NCBI RefSeq assembly: GCF_014874095.1
Contig: NZ_JADBEB010000001.1
Location: 8,618,001-8,682,000, forward strand
DNA from: Plantactinospora soyae
GTDB lineage: Bacteria > Actinomycetota > Actinomycetes > Mycobacteriales > Micromonosporaceae
DNA: 64,000 bases
Direction of reading: 5' to 3'
How positions within the stretch are numbered: position 1 is the first letter of the stretch; each line of letters opens with the position of its first letter. Under the pieces are notes generated by a model, which did not search any database, was not told where the DNA came from, and saw only the letters and a program-made list of their open reading frames with translations. The position numbers and the translations under genes are program-made. Below, piece by piece: positions 18,901 to 27,000 of this stretch.

Positions 18901-21900
18901 CGAACCCGACGTGAAGATCACGTACGCCAACCGGTCCAGGTCGGCCGGCACGTCGAGTGCGGTCGCCGGCTGCTCGGCGATGGTCGACCCGGCCTGGTCG
19001 AGCACGACCCGGACGGGGACCTCGGGGAACCGGTCGACGTAACCGGACCCGGTCACCACCACCCGGGCACCCGCGTCGGCGAGCATGTCGCCGAGCCGGT
19101 CGGCCGGGGAGGAGGGGTCGAGCGGCACGTACGCGCCACCGGCCTTCCAGACCGCCAGCATCGCCACGAGCAGGTCAGGTCCCCGGTCCAGCAGCACCCC
19201 GACGACCGACTCCGGCACCACACCGCAGGCCCGCAGGTGCCGGGCCAACCGGTTCGCCCGGGCGTCCAGGTCCGCGTAGCCGACCTGACCGTCGGCGCCG
19301 TCGATCGCCACCGCCTCGGGGGTCGCGGCCGCCTGTGCGACGAACCGCTCCAATATCCCGGGGCCGGCCGGCTCGGTCGGGCCGCTGCTCCACTCGACGA
19401 GCAGTTGCCGCTGCTCGTCGGTGTCCAGACAGGTCCGCCGGGCGTCCCCGTCCGGGTCGGCGGCCATCGACTCCAGCACGGCCCGGTACATCGCGCCGAT
19501 CCGGTCGGCGTTCACCCGGCTCAACCCGCGCGGGTTGACCGCCATCGTGACGTAGCCGAGCCGGACCGCCACGGCGAGCGGGAACTCGGTCGGGCTGTCG
19601 TCGATGCTGGCCATGTAGTCGACCAGTTCCTTGTCCACCTGGTCGAAGTCGTGGTAGCTGAACCGGACGTCCATCAGCCGCTGGCCGTCCCCGAAGGCAC
19701 GCTGGATCTCCGGCATCGGGAAACGCCGGTGCGGCCACACCTCGACCTCGCGGGCGTAGGTCCGGGTGACCAGCTCCAACCAGGTACGGGCGCCCCGGTC
19801 GTACGCGAAGGGCAGGCTGTTGAGGTACATCCCGTACACCTGGTCGGCGCCGACGATCTCCGGCCGGCCGTGCAGGACCAGGCCGGTCAGGAACGACTCC
19901 TCGGCGGTGAGCTGGCTCATCACCTTCAGGTGCGCGGCGAGCAGCACGGTCTTCAGCGACGCCTTCGCCCGGCTGGCCAGCGCCCGCAGGTCGGACTCCA
20001 GGTCGTGGAAGGGCACCCCGAGCATCAGCGAGCCGCGCGGCGCGTTCTCGTCGCCCCAGCCGGTCGGCAGGGAGAACCTCGGGTACCGCTCGACGATGCC
20101 CCGCCAGTAGTCCCGGTCCCCGGTCGAGTCCAGCGAACGCAGCTCGGCGGCGATGAAGTCGGCGAACCGGATCGTCGGCACCGCCGCCGGCTCCGGCCGG
20201 CCGCCGTCCCGCATCTCGCGGTAGAGGTCCAGCACCTCCATCAGCAGCGAGTGGTGGCTCCAGCCCTCGATGATCGCGTGGCACTCGGTGACCGACAGCC
20301 ACCAGGTCTTGTCGTCGCAGACGTGCGCGTACAGCCGCATCAGGGCCGGCTCGGCGAGGTCGAGGACGTCCGCCCGCTCCGCCGCGGTGAACTCGCGCAG
20401 CGACCGGTCCAGCTCGGCGGCGTCCAGGTGCCGCAGGTCCCGCTCCCCGACCGGCATCTCGGCGGTCGGGAAGACCACCTGCATCGGCACCGAGTACGAG
20501 GTGAGGTCGATCGCCGTACGCAGCACCTCGTGCCGGTCCACCACGATCCGGGCCGCCTCGCGGAGCGCGTCCAGCGTGAACGGCCGCTCGTCCCGGATCC
20601 GGAACGACGTCACGTTGTGGTACGCGTGCAGGTCGCCGTCGGAGAGCATCTCCACGACCATGCCGGCCTGGACCCGGGACAGCGGGTACGCGTCCACGGC
20701 ACCGGCCGGCACCCTGGCCCGATCCTCGGCGGAGATCAGCTCGAACGGCGTCACCGGACGCTCGGCCGGAGCGGGGGCGGAACGGCCGTCGAGCACGCCG
20801 CAGAGCTCGGCCACCGTACGGTGCTCGAAGACGTCCCGTACCGCGACGTCCAGGCCGATCGCGCGCAGCTCGCCGACCAGCGCCACGGCCCGGATCGAGT
20901 GCCCGCCGAGGTCGAAGAAGCCGTCGTGTACGCCCACCCGCTCGACCCCGAGCACGTCCCGCCAGACCGCCGCGACCCGCTCCTCGATCGGGGTCCGGGG
21001 TGCGACGTAGGCGGATCCGGCGGCCAGGGTGCCCCGGTCCGGCGCGGGCAGCGCCCGCCGGTCGAGCTTCCCGTTGGCGGTCAGCGGGATCCGGTCCAGC
21101 GGCACGAACGCCGCCGGCACCATGTACTCCGGCAGGGTGCGGGCGAGGAACTCGCGCAACTCCCCCGGTGTCGGCGCGGAGCCGACCTCGGCCACCAGGT
21201 AGCCGGCCAGCCGCTTGTCGCCGGGCACGTCCTCCCGGACCACCACGACCGCGTCCCGGACCCCCGGATGTGCGGCCAGCGCCGCCTCGATCTCGCCCAA
21301 CTCGACCCGGTAGCCCCGGATCTGCACCTGGTCATCGATCCGACCCAGGAAGTCCAACCCACCATCGGAACGCCGCCGAGCCAGATCACCACTGCGATAC
21401 ATCCGGGCACCCGGCGAGGTAGCGAACGGATCCGGCACGAACCGCTGCGCCGTCAACTCCGGCCGCCCCAGATAACCCCGCGCCACCCCCGGCCCACCCA
21501 CGTGGATCTCCCCCGGCACCCCGACCGGCACCAGATTCCCGTACGAGTCCAGCAGGTAGACCCGCAGGTCACCGAGGGGGTAGCCGACCGGGTTGCCCGG
21601 GGCGGTGATGTCCTGCGGGCGTACCTGGTGGAAGCTGGAGTGCACGGTGGTCTCGGTGATGCCGTACATGTTCAGCAGGGCCGGCCGGTCCAGTCCGAAC
21701 TGGTCGGTCCAGGGGGCCAGCTCGGCCATCTCCAGCTTCTCGCCGGCGAAGACCACGGCCCGGAGCCGGAGTGCGGCCAGCCGCGGATCGCCGTCCCGAG
21801 CGAACCCGACCAACGCCCGGAACGCCGACGGCGTCTGGTTCAACACCGTCACCCGCTCCCGGACCAGCAGATCCAGGAACTCGTCCGGCAGCCGGGTCAC

Positions 21901-24060
21901 CTCCCGGGGCACCACCACCAGCCGACCGCCGTACAGCAACGCACCCCAGAGTTCCCAGACGGAGACGTCGAAGGCGTACGAGTGGAACAGCGGCCAGACG
22001 TCCGAGGCGGAGAACTGGTAATGGGTCTCGGCCACGGTCAGCAGCCGGAGCACGTTGGCGTGGGTCAGGCAGACGCCCTTCGGTCGACCCGTCGAACCCG
22101 ACGTGTAGATCACGTAGATCAGGTTCTCCGGACCCGACACCGGCACCGGATTCGACACCGGCTGCCCCGACAGGTCCTCCCGGTCCAACAGCACCGTCAC
22201 GCCGTCGTGGAACCCGGCCACCGTGTCGGACAGCGCCGACTGGGTCAGCACCACCGACGCGCCCGCGTCACCGACCATGAAACCCAACCGGTCCACCGGC
22301 TGCGCCGGATCCAACGGCAGATACGCCGCCCCCGACTTCAACACCCCCAGCAGGGCCGGAACCAGCTCCACACCCCGCTCCAGGCAGACCCCGACCAGAG
22401 ACTCGGGCCCGACGCCCAGACCACGAAGCCGATGCGCCAACCGATTCGCCCGCGCATTCACCTCCGCGTACGACAACTCCACACCCTCGAACACCACCGC
22501 CACCGCATCCGGCGACGCCACCACCCGCTCCTCGAACACCTCGTGCACGCAGCGGGTCGGCGGCACCGCGTCGATCCGGAACAGGTCGGCGACGCCGGTC
22601 ACCTCGGTCCGCTCCGCCGCGTCGAGGAAGTCCGCCGCCGAGACGGCCCGGGTCGGGTCGACGACGACCGCCTGGAGCAGCCGGACCAGGTGCGCGCCCA
22701 TCCGGTCCACCGTGGCCCGGTCGAAGAGCGCGGTCGCGTACTCCAGGTGGCCGCGCAGCCCACCGTCGGCGGCCTCCTCGATCTGGAGGGTCAGGTCGAA
22801 CCGCGACACCTGGGACATCCCGTCCAGCGGCGTCACCACGAGGCCCGGCATCGCGTACGCCCCGGCGCCCGCCTCGTGCATGGTGAAGGCGACCTGGAAC
22901 AGCGGGGTACGGGACATGTCCCGTTCGGGCTGCAACTCGTCGACGAGCTGGCCGAACGGCACCTCCTGGTGGTCGAACGCGCTCAGCACGGTGTTCCGGT
23001 TGGCGGCCAGCAGTTCACCGAAGGTGATGTCGGAGTCCCACCGGGCCCGCATCACCAGGCTGTTGATGCCGTACCCGATCAGCCGGCGCAGTTCGGGCCG
23101 GCTCCGGCCCGACACGACGGTCCCGACCGGGATGTCGGTGCCACCGGTGTACCGGGACAGCAGTGCCTGGTAGCCGGTCAGCAGCACCATGAACAGCGTC
23201 GCGTCGTGCCGGCGGGCGAGGTCGCGGAGCCGCTCGCCGAGCCCGGCCGGCAGGTCGAACCCGGCGACCGCACCGGCCCAGTCCCGGGTCGCCGGCCGGG
23301 GCCGGTCCGCCGGTACGTCCAGCGGCGGCACCCCGGCGAGCTGGTCCCGCCAGTAGTCGAGGTGCCGCTGGTGCTCCGCCTCGGAACGGTTCCGCTCCCA
23401 GGCGGCGTAGTCGGCGTACTGGACCGGCAGCGGGGCGAGCGGGTCCGGTCGGCCGGTGGTGGCGGCGTCGTACAGCGCGCTGAGTTCCTCGGCGAAGACC
23501 CCGACCGACCAGGCGTCGCAGGCGATGTGGTGGAAGACGACGACCAGCAGGTGGTCGTCGTCGGCCAGCCGGAGCAGTCGGGCCCGCACCGGCCACTGCG
23601 CGGCCAGGTCGAACGGCGTGGCCGGCTCCTGCGCGGCCAGCGCGAAGGCCCGGCTCTCCCGCTCCGACTCCGGCAGCTCGGACAGGTCCACCACGGCCAG
23701 CGGCACCGGCGCGGGCGGGTCGATGACCTGGGTCGGCTCGCCGGCCGCGAGCGCGTACCGGGTCCGGAGGATCTCGTGCCGCCCGACCAGCCCGGTGAGG
23801 GCCCGACGCAGCGCGTCGTGGTCCAGCGGGCCTCGCATCCGCAGCGCGAGCGGGACCAGGTACTCCCAGCTCCCCGGGTCCAGCCGGCTCAGGAACCACA
23901 TCTGCTGCTGCCCGAAGGACAGCGGCAGCGGGCCGTCCCGGTCCACCCGGGTCAGCGCCGCCCGGCGACCGCCGCGCAGCTTTCCGGCGAGCCGGGCCCG
24001 CAGCAGTTCCTCGCGGACCACGTCGATGCCACGCTCGATCGTGTCTTCGCCCGTGCTCAT
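12991..24060 (-). CDS. NRPS-B: C-A-T-C-A-T-C-A-T-C (three full modules plus a terminal C)
   Basis: A 3689-residue NRPS. C1 (HHIACDAW near 175); A1 (P-loop near 660; code about DVWNVAMVHK, Thr/Ser-like); T1 (GGHSI near 1053); C2 (ECHAIIEG near 1263); A2 (near 1723; DLPKVAEVGK); T2 (near 2107); C3 (VSHPITEG near 2325); A3 (near 2787; DLPKVAEVGK); T3 (near 3170); C4 (QCHAITEG near 3387). The A2/A3 codes resemble the Asn code DLTKVGEVGK with T-to-P and G-to-A changes. C2-C4 form a distinct subtype that keeps the second, catalytic His but has Cys/Ser for the first His and Glu for the Asp of HHxxxDG. No epimerase domain is present. It ends in a C domain serving the A domain of NRPS-C. It starts at ATG 24060, overlapping the NRPS-A stop (ATGA). 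Modules 2 and 3 are a recent duplication with a 3189-base period. Codes are by eye. Confidence 0.93.
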   Translation of the reverse strand: MSTGEDTIERGIDVVREELLRARLAGKLRGGRRAALTRVDRDGPLPLSFGQQQMWFLSRLDPGSWEYLVPLALRMRGPLDHDALRRALTGLVGRHEILRTRYALAAGEPTQVIDPPAPVPLAVVDLSELPESERESRAFALAAQEPATPFDLAAQWPVRARLLRLADDDHLLVVVFHHIACDAWSVGVFAEELSALYDAATTGRPDPLAPLPVQYADYAAWERNRSEAEHQRHLDYWRDQLAGVPPLDVPADRPRPATRDWAGAVAGFDLPAGLGERLRDLARRHDATLFMVLLTGYQALLSRYTGGTDIPVGTVVSGRSRPELRRLIGYGINSLVMRARWDSDITFGELLAANRNTVLSAFDHQEVPFGQLVDELQPERDMSRTPLFQVAFTMHEAGAGAYAMPGLVVTPLDGMSQVSRFDLTLQIEEAADGGLRGHLEYATALFDRATVDRMGAHLVRLLQAVVVDPTRAVSAADFLDAAERTEVTGVADLFRIDAVPPTRCVHEVFEERVVASPDAVAVVFEGVELSYAEVNARANRLAHRLRGLGVGPESLVGVCLERGVELVPALLGVLKSGAAYLPLDPAQPVDRLGFMVGDAGASVVLTQSALSDTVAGFHDGVTVLLDREDLSGQPVSNPVPVSGPENLIYVIYTSGSTGRPKGVCLTHANVLRLLTVAETHYQFSASDVWPLFHSYAFDVSVWELWGALLYGGRLVVVPREVTRLPDEFLDLLVRERVTVLNQTPSAFRALVGFARDGDPRLAALRLRAVVFAGEKLEMAELAPWTDQFGLDRPALLNMYGITETTVHSSFHQVRPQDITAPGNPVGYPLGDLRVYLLDSYGNLVPVGVPGEIHVGGPGVARGYLGRPELTAQRFVPDPFATSPGARMYRSGDLARRRSDGGLDFLGRIDDQVQIRGYRVELGEIEAALAAHPGVRDAVVVVREDVPGDKRLAGYLVAEVGSAPTPGELREFLARTLPEYMVPAAFVPLDRIPLTANGKLDRRALPAPDRGTLAAGSAYVAPRTPIEERVAAVWRDVLGVERVGVHDGFFDLGGHSIRAVALVGELRAIGLDVAVRDVFEHRTVAELCGVLDGRSAPAPAERPVTPFELISAEDRARVPAGAVDAYPLSRVQAGMVVEMLSDGDLHAYHNVTSFRIRDERPFTLDALREAARIVVDRHEVLRTAIDLTSYSVPMQVVFPTAEMPVGERDLRHLDAAELDRSLREFTAAERADVLDLAEPALMRLYAHVCDDKTWWLSVTECHAIIEGWSHHSLLMEVLDLYREMRDGGRPEPAAVPTIRFADFIAAELRSLDSTGDRDYWRGIVERYPRFSLPTGWGDENAPRGSLMLGVPFHDLESDLRALASRAKASLKTVLLAAHLKVMSQLTAEESFLTGLVLHGRPEIVGADQVYGMYLNSLPFAYDRGARTWLELVTRTYAREVEVWPHRRFPMPEIQRAFGDGQRLMDVRFSYHDFDQVDKELVDYMASIDDSPTEFPLAVAVRLGYVTMAVNPRGLSRVNADRIGAMYRAVLESMAADPDGDARRTCLDTDEQRQLLVEWSSGPTEPAGPGILERFVAQAAATPEAVAIDGADGQVGYADLDARANRLARHLRACGVVPESVVGVLLDRGPDLLVAMLAVWKAGGAYVPLDPSSPADRLGDMLADAGARVVVTGSGYVDRFPEVPVRVVLDQAGSTIAEQPATALDVPADLDRLAYVIFTSGSTGRPKGVAVTHRGLVNHVSWAARELAGRGVGGSALFSSVAFDLVVPNVWAPLVSGQRVWLLGSDVDMADLGRELVAAGPFSFLKLTPGHLEVLAHQLEPGQATGLAGVTVVAGEAFTRQTLERWRECDPEAVLVNEYGPTEASVGTCTYPVVAGLVPEVVPIGRPLPGMSMYVLDGELSPVPVGVLGELFVGGVGVARGYVNRPELTAERFVPDPFGSGVRLYQTGDLVRMLPGGDVEFVGRVDDQVKVHGYRIELGEVRSVVLAHPAVRDVVVVAVGSASDRRLVAYWVPADGVVGVDVLVAHCVDRLPEYMVPAVFVSLDGLPLNANGKVDRRGLPDPDSAVVAAGPVFVAPRTAIEVRVAGVWREVLGLDRVGVHESFFDLGGHSIRAVALVGKLRAAGFEVAVRDVFQFRTVAEFAEAMSEKMPAESVEGVSVVGSVDGPVVTPFALLGDRDRAGLPVGVVDAYPLSQVQLGMVVEMLADTDLHAYHNVTSFRLRTAHPFALDALRAAARIVVERHELLRTSFDLTTYSVPMQLVHATAEIPIGVRDLRHLDPEPRRQSLREFTSAERAELFDLGVAPLLRFTVHVESDEAWWMSVTVSHPITEGWSHRAMLTELLDLYQEIRAGAEPKPAPRPAVRYADFIAAELESLESTVDRDYWRGIVDGHSRLALPAGWAAPGSAREPYSVTVGLRDLETELRALATATRTSLKAVLHAAHLKVMSQLTDEPAFFTGLVCSARPEVDGADRVYGMYLNTLPFAHRRGAATWGELVRQVFDREVELWPHRRYPMPTIQRELADGQRLLEVRFSYQDFEAVDADLVDVESGLGEGATEFGLAVAAMTGSLVLTADTHTLSRPDATRLAAMYRAVLEAMAAGPDGDARNSHLPADERIQLLDEYAVNPGPAPVRTVPELFAEMVAANPSRPAVTLGEMELSYPELDARANRLARHLRARGVVPESVVGVLLDRGPDLIASMLAVWQAGGAYVPLDPSFPAERMNRMLADAGASMVVTRSRHADRFDSTLDCVLVDTERLAIASRPATPLAEPPDLDRLAYVIFTSGSTGRPKGVAVTHRGLVNHVSWAARELAGRGVGGSALFSSVAFDLVVPNVWAPLVSGQRVWLLGSDVDMADLGRELVAAGPFSFLKLTPGHLEILGQQVEAAQLAALAEVVVVAGEALPGPVAENWRQILGDGRLVNEYGPTEASVGTCTYPVVAGLVPEVVPIGRPLPGMSMYVLDAELSPVPVGVLGELFVGGVGVARGYVNRPELTAERFVPDPFGSGVRLYRTGDLVRMLPGGVVEFVGRVDDQVKVHGYRIELGEVRSVVLAHPAVRDVVVVAVGSASDRRLVAYWVPADGVVGVDVLVAHCVDRLPEYMVPAVFVSLDGLPLNANGKVDRRGLPDPDSAVVAAGPVFVAPRNAVEVRVAGVWREVLGLDRVGVHESFFDLGGHSIRAVALVGKLRAAGFEVAVRDVFQFRTVAEFAEAMSGKMPAESVEGVSVVGSVDGPVVTPFALLGDRDRAGLPVGVVDAYPLSQVQLGMVVEMLGGVGGNRYHNTSFYRIRDERPFQPDALREAARIVVERHELLRTSFDLTTYSVPMQLVHATAEMPVEVRDVRHLDDPAKEQALHDFIAQERAALFDLDRPPLLRMAGFVESDEAWRLGFTQCHAITEGWSQQSLLMEVLDLYRRIAAGTSPEPTPLPEVRYADFIAAELESLESGVDRDYWRNVVTAHSRFALPTGWGGDADGSGSFRIPVPFPELETELRALATATRTSLKAVLHAAHLKVMSQLTDEPAFFTGLVCSARPEVDGADRVYGMYLNTLPFAHDRTAATWGELVRQVFDREVELWPHRRYPMPAIQRQVGGRQLIEVMFSYQDFHQVDTGRVDVRAGAGDAANEFALAVSTGPGHLMLRIRNSALSPVNAERVVAMYRAVLESMAAGPEGDARATYMPEAERDTLLTDWNDTSVEW
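14272..15309. repeat. Near-identical module duplication, copy in module 3
   Basis: This block matches 17461-18498 with a constant offset of 3189 bases (1063 codons) and no indels, so it is a recent duplication or gene conversion between NRPS-B modules 3 and 2. Identity resumes at about 15443-15750 (18632-18939) and in the C domains at about 13318-13620 (16507-16809). On the coding strand the block uses many NNG/NNT codons (TTG, GGT, GAT, TAT), unlike the NNC/NNG usage of its flanks. Confidence 0.85.
17461..18498. repeat. Near-identical module duplication, copy in module 2
   Basis: Partner of 14272-15309, covering the start of C3, T2 and the C-terminal half of A2. Differences between copies are scattered single bases. 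It shares the atypical TTG-rich, T-ending codon use, so both copies descend from one foreign-looking segment. Confidence 0.85.
21315..22560. repeat. Duplicated Thr-type A-domain segment, copy in NRPS-B
   Basis: Long stretches here match about 24668-25905 in NRPS-A at an offset of about 3353-3356 bases, with one codon indel. Divergent islands (about 21580-21660 and 21995-22060) cover the region between the A6 and A5 motifs and the stretch before A4, where substrate specificity changes. This fits subdomain conversion between paralogous A domains. Confidence 0.75.
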
Positions 24061-27000
24061 CCCTTTTGCTCCTTCAGCAACGCCAGGCCCGCCAGCAGGT
24101 CGGATTCGGAAAGCTCGTCGATTTCTGCGCGGATCCGCTCCTCGACGGCCTCGGCGATCCGCGCGATCGTGGGGCGCTCGAAGACGGTCCGGACCGGAAG
24201 TTCGATCTCGAACTCCTCCTGGATCCGAGCGGCCAGCCGGACGGCGAGGATCGAGTTGCCGCCGGCGGCGAAGAAGTTCGTCCGCGCTCCGGCCTCGACG
24301 TCGAGCAGTTCGGTCCAGATCTCGGCGATCCGCTCCTCGAGGGCGCCCTGCGGCGGCACGTAGTCCGCGGCGTCCACCTCGGCCAGCGCCCGACCAGGCG
24401 CGGGGAGGGCCCGCCGGTCGAGCTTGCCGTTGGCGGTCAGCGGAATCCGGTCCAGCGGCACGAAGACCGCCGGCACCATGTAGTCGGGAATCCGGGTCGC
24501 GCAGTGTGCGGCGAGTTCGGCGGTCGACGGCGACGCGTCCGGCTCGGCCACGTGGTACGCGACCAGTCGCAGGGCGCCCGGGGTCGGCTCGTCGGTCAGC
24601 ACGACCGCGTCCCGGACCCCCGGATGTGCGGCCAGCGCCGCCTCGATCTCGCCCAACTCGACCCGGTAGCCCCGGATCTGCACCTGGTCGTCGATCCGAC
24701 CCAGGAAGTCCAACCCACCATCGGGACGCCGCCGAGCCAGATCACCACTGCGGTACATCCGGGCACCCGGCGAGGTAGCGAACGGATCCGGCACGAACCG
24801 CTGCGCCGTCAACTCCGGCCGCCCCAGATAACCCCGGGCCACCCCCGGCCCACCCACGTGGATCTCCCCCGGCACCCCGACCGGCACCAGATTCCCGTAC
24901 GAGTCCAGCAGGTAGACCCGCAGGTCACCGAGGGGGTGCCCGACCGGGTTGCCGTGCCCGTCGACGTCGGTGGCGCGTACCCGGTGCTGGGTGACGTGCA
25001 CCGTGGTCTCGGTGATGCCGTACATGTTCACCAGGGCCGGGCTGTTCCCGAACCGGTCGGTCCAGGGGGCCAGCTCGGCCATCTCCAGCTTCTCGCCGCC
25101 GAAGACCACGGCCCGGACCCGGAGTGCGGCCAGCCGCGGATCGCCGTCCCGAGCGAACCCGACCAACGCCCGGAACGCCGACGGCGTCTGGTTCAGCACC
25201 GTCACCCGCTCCCGGACCAGCAGATCCAGGAACTCGTCCGGCAGCCGGGTCACCTCCCGGGGCACCACCACCAACCGGCCGCCGTACAGCAACGCACCCC
25301 AGAGCTCCCAGACCGAGAAGTCGAAGGCGTACGAGTGGAACAGCGGCCACACGTCGGACGAGGTGAACTCGAAGTGCGGATAGGTGGTGCTGAACAGCCG
25401 GAGCACGTTGGCGTGGGTCACGCAGACGCCCTTCGGCCGACCCGTCGAACCCGACGTGTAGATCACGTAGATCAGGTTCTCCGGACCCGACACCGGCACC
25501 GGATTCGACACCGGCTGCCCCGACAGGTCCTCCCGGTCGACGACGACGAGATCACCGTCGTGGAAGCCGGCGACCGTCGCCGACAACGCCGACTCGGTCA
25601 CCACCACCGACGCACCCGCGTCGCCGACCATGAAACCCAACCGGTCCACCGGCTGCGCCGGATCCAACGGCAGATACGCCGCCCCCGACTTCAACACCCC
25701 CAACAGCGCCGGAACCAGCTCCACACCCCGCTCCAGACACACCCCCACCAAAGACTCCACACCCACACCCAGACCACGAAGCCGATGCGCCAACCGATTC
25801 GCCCGCGCATTCACCTCCGCGTACGACAACTCCACACCCTCGAACACCACCGCCACCGCATCCGGCGACGCCACCACCCGCTCCTCGAACACCTCGTGGA
25901 GGCAGCGGTCCGGAACACCGGTCCGGAACGGGTCGGCGACGCCGGTGGCCACCAGCCGGTCCACCGGGTCGAGGAAGTCCACCGTGCCGAGCCGCAGGTC
26001 CGGGTCGGCGACGACGGCGTGAAGCAGCCGGACCAGGTGTCCACCCATCCGGTCCACCGTGGTCCGGTCGAAGAGCGCGGTCGCGTACTCCAGGGCGCCC
26101 AGCATCGTGCCGTCGGCCTGGACCCGGACGAAGAGCGTCAGGTCGGTCTTGGCGACCTGCCAGGAGGCGGTGAACGCCGCCAGGTCGTCGGCCCGGACCG
26201 CGCCGCCGGTCAGCCCCTCGTCGTGCAGGTCGAACGCGACCTGGAACAGCGGGGTACGGGACATGTCCCGGTCCGGCTGGAGGTCGTCGACGAGCTGCTC
26301 GAACGGCAGCGCCTGGTGCGCGAACGCCTCCCGGCAGACCTCCCGGGTCGCCTCCAGTGCCTCGCCGAACCGCAGTCCGCCGTGCAGGCCGGGCCGCAGT
26401 ACCAGGGAGTTCAGGAAGAAGCCGACCATGTTCTCCAACTCGGGCCGGGTACGGCCGGCCACCGGCGTACCGACGGCGACGTCCCAGCGCCCCGCGTACC
26501 GGGCGATCAGGGTGCCGAACGCGGTCAGCAGGGTCATGTACGGCGACGCGCCGTACCGCCGGCCCAGTTCGCGTACGGCGGTGGCCAGGTCGGCCGGGAT
26601 GGTGAACGGGGCCAGTGCACCCCGGGAGTCGCGCCGGGCCGGTCGGGGCCGGTCGGTCGGCAGATCCAGTGGCCCGAGCCCGGCGAGAGTACGCCGCCAG
26701 TAGGCCAGGTCCGCCGCGAGCACGTCGTCGGTCAGCCAGCCCCGTTGCCAACTCGCGAAGTCCGCGTACTGCACCGGCGGCGCCGGCAGTTCCGGGGTAC
26801 GTCCGGCGGCGAACGCGGCGCAGAGTTCCCGCAGTTCCCGCTCCAGCACCACCGACGACCAGCCGTCACAGGCGATGTGGTGCAGGGTGAGCAGCAGCAC
26901 CGACTCGCCAGCCGGGGTCCGGCCGGCCGTCGCCGGAATGCGTACCGACGTCGGCGGGACCGGGACCGGGGTGCCCGGCAGCCGGACCAGCAGGGCCCGC

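Noticed and set aside
12790-24363. A 3857-codon open frame on the plus strand opposite the NRPS genes
   Set aside because: It mirrors the NRPS coding frame, a known artefact of high-GC codon bias. Its product is low-complexity His/Arg/Gln-rich sequence without motifs.
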